A DNA stretch of 9,344 bases from an uncultured Eubacteriales bacterium (GTDB taxonomy: Bacteria; Bacillota; Clostridia; Oscillospirales; Ruminococcaceae), in NCBI GenBank assembly GCA_900318545.1, contig ONLC01000067.1, forward strand, positions 1 to 9,344. The letters run 5' to 3'. The notes beneath the pieces are model-generated. The model was not told the origin of the DNA. It did not search any database and saw nothing but the letters and a program-made list of their open reading frames with translations. Position 1 is the first letter of the stretch; each line of letters begins with the position of its first letter. The translations under genes were made by a program, and so were the position numbers. Positions 5,167-9,344 of the stretch are shown in pieces.

Positions 5167-6324
5167 ATGGTCATAAGAAAAAGAATATTTAAGCTTTTGG
5201 CTTTGTTTGTTGTAATGTTTCTTATCCTGCAGCTTCTTACTTTCATTCTTATCAGAAACAGAATGACTTCAGAATACCATGTCAGAAGCTTCTATAAGGA
5301 ACCTGATAATTCACTTGATGTTGCCGTTATCGGCTGCAGCGAAGTCTATGCAGATTTTTCGCCGCCAATAGCTTATGAGGAAAGCGGCATCACCAGTTAT
5401 AATCTGGCCTGCAGCGGTACTCCTCCGTGCTTTTATAAATCGATGCTTATGGAGTTTTGCAAAACCCAGAAGCCGCAGGCTGTGGTCTTTGAGGTAAATG
5501 CATTTTTCTACATTGAAGAGTTTGCACTTACTGGGGCTAATATGCGTAACTGGCTGGATAACATCAAGTATTCCGGACAGTGGTATAAGGATATTGTAGA
5601 CTACGTGCCCGACGACGAAAAGCTTGAATACTTTTTGCCGATAGTTAAATATCATGATAACTGGCAGAGACCAGCAGGGCAGTATGAAAGGCTAAAAGCT
5701 CTTTCAAAGATATATACATCCTCAGAACCTTCTTTGATGAAGAGCTTCGGAACCAGAACTACAAACAATTCCAGAATACACTCCTTTAAGAAGCATGCTC
5801 TCAGGCTGACAGATTTCGGCAGAAAGTGCCTGCTTGAGCTTATGGATTACTGCAAGGAACAGGGGATAGAGAATGTACTGTTTATCAGAGCTCCTCACAG
5901 GCAGAAGCTTGCATCTGCTACAAGTGCTGAGCTTGAAAAGGTCATAACTGAGGCAGGCTTTGATTTCATTGATTGTGATAAGATATCAGATCAGATAGGC
6001 ATTGTCGATAAAGACGATTACTATAATGAAGATCACATGAATGTATTCGGCAATGAGAAATTCACAAGGTATCTGAGTAATTATCTGGTCGAAAATTACA
6101 ACATCAAGCCCGACCACTCTGATGAGGTTGACAAACAGTGGGAAAAATGCGTTGACTATACAAACGATGCATTTGATATCCTCAAAAAGAGGACTCTTGC
6201 AAATGAGGATCTTCCTTACGATGAGTATACAGATCTGAGTGAAGATAACCACAAAAAGATGCTTGAGGATGCAAAGAAAAAGCTTGAAAAAGCCAGGGCT
6301 AAAAAGCTTGCAAATGCTTCATAA
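5167..6324 (+). CDS. Membrane-anchored SGNH-hydrolase-like protein (DltD/AlgX-type partner)
   Basis: A 385-residue protein with one N-terminal membrane segment (about 8-29) behind a basic start, so the bulk lies outside the membrane. The SGNH blocks are visible: VIGCSEVY with nucleophile S58, CSGTP with G84, EVNAF with N111, and NEDHMNVFG with D289 and H290. The catalytic set looks intact. MBOAT proteins are often paired with such a partner (DltB/DltD, AlgI/AlgX or AlgJ, PatA/PatB), which helps place the acyl group on the final polymer. Here it is last in the operon, 14 bases after the MBOAT gene, with AAAGGAG 9 bases before its ATG. After residue about 320 it carries an unusual highly charged tail ending in a Lys/Glu/Ala-rich probable helix (355-385). 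Alternatively it is an esterase that removes the same modification. Confidence 0.85.
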   Translation: MVIRKRIFKLLALFVVMFLILQLLTFILIRNRMTSEYHVRSFYKEPDNSLDVAVIGCSEVYADFSPPIAYEESGITSYNLACSGTPPCFYKSMLMEFCKTQKPQAVVFEVNAFFYIEEFALTGANMRNWLDNIKYSGQWYKDIVDYVPDDEKLEYFLPIVKYHDNWQRPAGQYERLKALSKIYTSSEPSLMKSFGTRTTNNSRIHSFKKHALRLTDFGRKCLLELMDYCKEQGIENVLFIRAPHRQKLASATSAELEKVITEAGFDFIDCDKISDQIGIVDKDDYYNEDHMNVFGNEKFTRYLSNYLVENYNIKPDHSDEVDKQWEKCVDYTNDAFDILKKRTLANEDLPYDEYTDLSEDNHKKMLEDAKKKLEKARAKKLANAS

Positions 6325-6334
6325 CCGAAAAACT

Positions 6335-6366
6335 GACCCGACACTGCTGTGTCGGGTCTTGTATTA
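6335..6366 (+). terminator. Rho-independent terminator of the Dlt-like operon
   Basis: GACCCGACAC (6335-6344) pairs perfectly with GTGTCGGGTC (6349-6358), a 10-bp stem with a TGCT loop, followed by TTGTATT. It begins 11 bases after the SGNH gene stop and separates the operon from the next promoter. Confidence 0.85.
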
Positions 6367-6400
6367 ATGATAATTAAATATTGATGTGTTAATATCATTG

Positions 6401-6429
6401 TTGACGGATCTTTGATTTAGTGGTATAAT
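6401..6429 (+). promoter_or_regulatory. Sigma-A-type promoter of the CotH-fold lipoprotein gene
   Basis: TTGACG (6401-6406), a 17-base spacer and a perfect TATAAT (6424-6429), with TG at 6421-6422 giving an extended -10 element. Transcription would begin near 6436, leaving a leader of about 20 bases. This looks like a strong housekeeping promoter, independent of the operon upstream. Confidence 0.85.
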
Positions 6430-6456
6430 ATCCAAAATGACCGTGAGGTGTATTAA

Positions 6457-8124
6457 ATGAAAACTATCAGTAGGTTAGCTGCGTTTACAATGGCTTTTTT
6501 TATGCTTGTGGGCTGCAGTGATAACTGCGGAAGCTCCACCGGTTATAAGGAAATCTCAGAACCCTCTTCTCAGACAACTGTGAAAACAGAATCGGAAGAG
6601 AACAAGGAGCCTGTATCCGAGCCTGAGACCTCTGTAACTGATGCAGATGTGTTTGAATGCGGAGTTGAAAATGTGGGTGATAGCATACCTGTAATAGCTA
6701 TCACGACAAAAGATCAGAGCGACGGCGTTATGAAGTTCGTGACCGAGCCTGTTGCAGAGCACGTTTCAAAATCAAGAGCATCGTGGGATTGGGGCTATAA
6801 GGTACCGGCAGTTCCGTATTATGAGGCTTGCAGCGTTTCGGTTAAGGACGAGGACGGAAGTGTCCTTATTGATAACGCTGATGCTGATGTAAAGGTTCGA
6901 GGTAACTGGACAACAATGTATGATAAAAAGCCTCTTCGTATAAAATTTGCTGAAAAGCAGAGTATGCTGGGTCTTAATGACAATGCTGAGCTTAAAAACT
7001 GGGTGCTGCTTGGTGAGTATAAGGATTATTCAATGCTTCGCAATCAGGCGGCCTTTGATCTTGGTGAAGCTTTGTTAGGCGAGGACGGCTATTACTGCTC
7101 TGATTATAAGCTTGTTGAGGTTGTTATTAACGGTCAGTACTGGGGAGTTTATGTTCTGGCTGAGCAGCAGCAGGTTAATAAAAACAGAGTGGCCGTTACA
7201 AAGCCCGAGGAAAACTATCAGGATACTGATATAGGCTATTTTATGGAGTTTGACGGCTACTATGTCAATGAGGATAAGCTTCACGGCTTTTATGTGACCT
7301 ACAATAACAATGCCCCTTTGACACCGTATGACGGTAAGGGCGGAAGCGGCAAGACTATAGAATGTCTGCGTGGAGGAACTGAGGACGTTGGTATAACTAT
7401 CAAGAGCGATATCTATTCGCAGGAGCAGCACGATTTTATCGCAAGCTATGTTAATAATGTGTACAAGATAATGTATTACGCAGCTTATGATGAAAAGGCT
7501 TATGTATTTAACGATGATTATACCGAGATAGAGGAAACCTCATCGCTCACTCCTCAGGAGGCGGTTGAGGAGGTAGTTGATGTTCAGTCGCTGGTAGATA
7601 CATACATAATCAATGAGATCGCCTGTGATGCCGACATTTACTGGTCAAGCTTTTTTATGGACGTTGATTTTGGAGAGGGCGGCAGCAAAAAGCTTGTGTT
7701 TGAGGCTCCATGGGACTTTGATTCAGCATTTGGAAATAAAAACAGATGTGCATCGGGTGAGGGCTTCTATGCTGCGAACATAGTAAAAGATGTAAATGAT
7801 AACTATAAGACCATTAATCCGTGGCTTGCAGTACTTGCAAATGCAGACTGGTATGAAGCACAGGTCAAGCAGCGTTGGACTATGGCTTATAATGACGGAG
7901 TGTTTGATTCAGTTATCAGCTCTGTGAAGGATGCATCATCAAAATATGAGGCTGCTTTCACCAGAAACTATGACCGCTGGAACAATATTGTGCATAATGA
8001 TGCTGCCAACGAGTTGTGTGCAAAAGCTAAGAAATGTAAAACAGAGAGCGAAGCAGCAGATTATCTTGCAGAATGGCTGAGAATAAGAGTAGAGTTTCTG
8101 AATTCAAACTGGAATAAGGGATAA
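6457..8124 (+). CDS. CotH-fold (kinase-like) surface lipoprotein
   Basis: A 555-residue exported protein. Residues 1-20 form a lipoprotein signal ending in the lipobox LVGC with C20. A Ser/Thr/Glu-rich linker reaches to about 70, followed by the CotH domain. CotH landmarks are IPVIAITT near 75-85, VRGNW (147-151), KKPLRIKF (157-164), WVLLGEYKDYSMLRNQAAFD starting at 182, VEVVINGQYWGVYVLAEQ, and APWDFDSAFGN with acidic residues D420 and D422. Bacillus CotH phosphorylates spore-coat proteins; in fibre-degrading Ruminococcus, CotH domains also occur on extracellular proteins of unknown role. The lipid anchor here argues for a cell-surface rather than spore-coat job. GAGGTG lies 6 bases before the ATG, and the gene has its own promoter. 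Whether it is tied to the adjoining acyl-transfer operon is unknown. Kinase activity is not shown by sequence alone. Confidence 0.87.
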   Translation: MKTISRLAAFTMAFFMLVGCSDNCGSSTGYKEISEPSSQTTVKTESEENKEPVSEPETSVTDADVFECGVENVGDSIPVIAITTKDQSDGVMKFVTEPVAEHVSKSRASWDWGYKVPAVPYYEACSVSVKDEDGSVLIDNADADVKVRGNWTTMYDKKPLRIKFAEKQSMLGLNDNAELKNWVLLGEYKDYSMLRNQAAFDLGEALLGEDGYYCSDYKLVEVVINGQYWGVYVLAEQQQVNKNRVAVTKPEENYQDTDIGYFMEFDGYYVNEDKLHGFYVTYNNNAPLTPYDGKGGSGKTIECLRGGTEDVGITIKSDIYSQEQHDFIASYVNNVYKIMYYAAYDEKAYVFNDDYTEIEETSSLTPQEAVEEVVDVQSLVDTYIINEIACDADIYWSSFFMDVDFGEGGSKKLVFEAPWDFDSAFGNKNRCASGEGFYAANIVKDVNDNYKTINPWLAVLANADWYEAQVKQRWTMAYNDGVFDSVISSVKDASSKYEAAFTRNYDRWNNIVHNDAANELCAKAKKCKTESEAADYLAEWLRIRVEFLNSNWNKG

Positions 8125-8133
8125 AATGCTTTT

Positions 8134-8154
8134 GTGAACTCTGTGTTCATTTTT
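8134..8154 (+). terminator. Weak hairpin after the CotH-fold gene
   Basis: GTGAAC (8134-8139) pairs with GTTCAT (8145-8150, one G-U pair) around a TCTGT loop, followed by TTTT. It is AT-rich and short, so any termination is probably completed at the larger inverted repeat 25 bases further on. Confidence 0.3.
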
Positions 8155-8178
8155 AATCTGACTGCAAAAGCTCAGATA

Positions 8179-8221
8179 AATACTAAAGCCGCCTTGCTAA
8201 GTGCAGGGCGGCTTTAGTATT
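8179..8221. terminator. Bidirectional terminator between convergent genes
   Basis: Bases 8179-8197 pair with 8203-8221 over 19 positions with a single G-U wobble and a 5-base loop (TAAGT). The GC-rich centre of the stem is flanked by A-rich bases on the left arm and T-rich bases on the right, so each strand ends its hairpin in a T-rich run. It lies between the CotH-fold gene on the plus strand and the mannanase gene on the minus strand and should stop transcription from both sides. Confidence 0.85.
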
Positions 8222-8224
8222 GTA

Positions 8225-9271
8225 TTATTCTGATAATTCTTTCGGCAGTTCATCAAGAGTGATTACCTTTTCGCTGTTGTATACATCAAAGAGATTATCC
8301 TTATTCTGGTTTTTCACAAAATCAGTGTGCCAGATCATAAACCATGACCACAGGTCTCCGTCTGACTCAAACTTATCTATCGAGGGTACATTTCCGCACT
8401 CATGGAAAGCCAGCGGCTTGCCTGTGTTCAGAGCCTCAAGCTTTGTCCATGCATTTTTGTTTGTGGAATTATCATAGGTGTCTGAGCCGATTATATCGCA
8501 GTAATCATCTCCGGGATACCAGCCGTCCTTGACCTCGCCTGAATAGCCGAGCACCCAAATAAGATTATTAAGCTCATACTCCTTTGTGAATTTATCGTAC
8601 ATTAACTGCCAGAGCTTTATGAAGTTCTCTGAGCCGCCCTTTCCCCACCAGAACCATTGTCCGTCAAATTCATGGAATGGTCTCCACAGTACTGTTATGC
8701 CTTCATCTCTGAGCTTCTGAAGTGCTTTTGCGGCATTATCCCAGCTTGAGATCATTTCGTTATACTCATCTGTTCCCTCGGTGAGGAGCTTTTCATAATC
8801 GGGGTTTTCATCAAGTGATTCCTGATAACCGCTTCCGCCCACTCCTGTATGCCAGCAGATAGTAACCAATCCGCCCTTTTCATGCCACTGCTCTGAACGT
8901 TCAACAACACCGTCGAAATCATTGTTCATAAAGTCAAGACCACGCATTGCAGGGAGCTTTCCTGTTGCTTCCTCAATTATCTCCATTTCATATTCAGGGC
9001 TTGACATCCACGTGGATTCCTGCTGACAGGTCAGCATATTTGTGCCGAAGCTTTCACATAAATAATCGTAGATCTTCTTTGTATTGACATCGGCATTTGG
9101 GTTTGAGAGGTTGTACTTTGCTTTGTATTCTGTACTCTCAGCACTGCCTGAACTTGTTGAAGCTGCGCTTGCAGACTTAGCTGATGATGAGCTTTTTTCG
9201 TTTGCTCCGCAGCCTGAAACGGCAGCTGCGAGAACTACTGCTGCACATATTGCGGTTATAGCGTTTTTCAT
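8225..9271 (-). CDS. GH26 beta-mannanase-like lipoprotein
   Basis: A 348-residue exported glycoside hydrolase, complete. The signal peptide ends in the lipobox VSGC with C21, then a Ser/Ala-rich linker (about 26-46), then a single (beta/alpha)8 catalytic domain. The GH26 acid/base block is WRPFHEFDGQWFWWG with H200 and E201. The predicted nucleophile is E291 in FHECGNVP, with a spacing of 90 residues that suits the family. Aromatic residues around WFWWG and in WTKL and WSWFMIWH suit a mannan-binding cleft. GH26 enzymes mostly cut beta-1,4-mannans by a retaining mechanism; a few act on other beta-glucans or xylans, so mannan is likely, not certain. No dockerin or carbohydrate-binding module is seen, so it probably works as a single enzyme on the cell surface. 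AAAAGGAGG lies 6 bases before the ATG. It is convergent with the CotH-fold gene. Confidence 0.92.
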   Translation of the reverse strand: MKNAITAICAAVVLAAAVSGCGANEKSSSSAKSASAASTSSGSAESTEYKAKYNLSNPNADVNTKKIYDYLCESFGTNMLTCQQESTWMSSPEYEMEIIEEATGKLPAMRGLDFMNNDFDGVVERSEQWHEKGGLVTICWHTGVGGSGYQESLDENPDYEKLLTEGTDEYNEMISSWDNAAKALQKLRDEGITVLWRPFHEFDGQWFWWGKGGSENFIKLWQLMYDKFTKEYELNNLIWVLGYSGEVKDGWYPGDDYCDIIGSDTYDNSTNKNAWTKLEALNTGKPLAFHECGNVPSIDKFESDGDLWSWFMIWHTDFVKNQNKDNLFDVYNSEKVITLDELPKELSE

Positions 9272-9344
9272 AATGAACCTCCTTTTATCATTTGAATATC
9301 ATTCTTAAAAAGTTGTAAAGGTGCGGTGTTACGCTGCTTGCATC
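9272..9344 (-). promoter_or_regulatory. Upstream region of the mannanase gene with a strong ribosome binding site
   Basis: On the minus strand AAAAGGAGG (9286 to 9278) is followed by 6 bases and the ATG at 9271. Further upstream only a poor promoter candidate is visible (TTTACA at 9319-9314 without a good -10 box at proper distance). The true promoter may lie beyond the window. Confidence 0.5.

Larger units (their letters stand above)
511..6366 (+). other. Five-gene Dlt-like operon with an added decarboxylase
   Basis: One promoter (511-539), five plus-strand genes and one terminator (6335-6366). Gene spacings are 12 and 18 bases, a 4-base overlap (GTGA, 3554-3557), and 14 bases, with no internal promoter or terminator that I can see. 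The order is adenylating ligase, carrier protein, PLP decarboxylase, MBOAT, SGNH protein. Four parts match the D-alanylation pathway; the decarboxylase does not belong to canonical dlt operons. No DltX-like small membrane protein and no alanine racemase are present. Translational coupling of decarboxylase and MBOAT implies that they are made together and act in one route. Confidence 0.8.

Noticed and set aside
8220..8532. Plus-strand open frames opposite the mannanase 3' end
   Set aside because: They are antisense to a gene with intact GH26 motifs, show no domain, and one begins inside the bidirectional terminator.

Overview
The window looks like part of the chromosome of a low-to-moderate GC Firmicute, most likely a Ruminococcus-type gut or rumen bacterium. 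This is inferred from three signs: AAAGGAG-type ribosome binding sites, two lipoproteins (a CotH-fold protein and a GH26 mannanase) of the kind common in plant-fibre degraders, and a remnant of an NPATG-type cell-wall sorting signal. No mobile element, tRNA, rRNA or CRISPR array is visible.

Layout: 1-82 is the 3' end of an upstream plus-strand gene, followed by hairpins including a likely terminator (134-167). At 241-357 lies the decapitated C-terminus of a sortase-anchored surface protein, still followed by a good terminator (372-400). Then come about 200 bases of AT-rich regulatory DNA with a near-consensus promoter (511-539). The promoter drives a five-gene operon (603-6324): a DltA-like adenylating enzyme with a TTG start, a DltC-like acyl carrier protein, a fold-type III PLP decarboxylase, a DltB/AlgI-like MBOAT acyltransferase, and a DltD-like membrane-anchored SGNH protein. 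It closes with a strong hairpin terminator (6335-6366). A second near-consensus promoter (6401-6429) drives a CotH-fold lipoprotein (6457-8124). A long inverted repeat (8179-8221) separates it from a convergent GH26 beta-mannanase lipoprotein on the minus strand (8225-9271).

The centre of interest is the five-gene operon. It has the four functional parts of the D-alanylation (Dlt) pathway: activation, carrier, membrane transfer and SGNH partner. It also carries a decarboxylase that canonical dlt operons lack, and the two DltA pocket residues that recognise D-alanine appear changed. The closest precedents I know for a ligase, carrier and decarboxylase trio are BtrJ/BtrI/BtrK of butirosin biosynthesis, where carrier-bound glutamate is decarboxylated to GABA, and the exosortase-A-associated ligase/decarboxylase pair. 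My working model is that an acidic amino acid is loaded on the carrier, decarboxylated there to an omega-amino acyl thioester, and passed by the MBOAT/SGNH pair to an extracytoplasmic polymer. Substrate and acceptor are inference, not read from the sequence.
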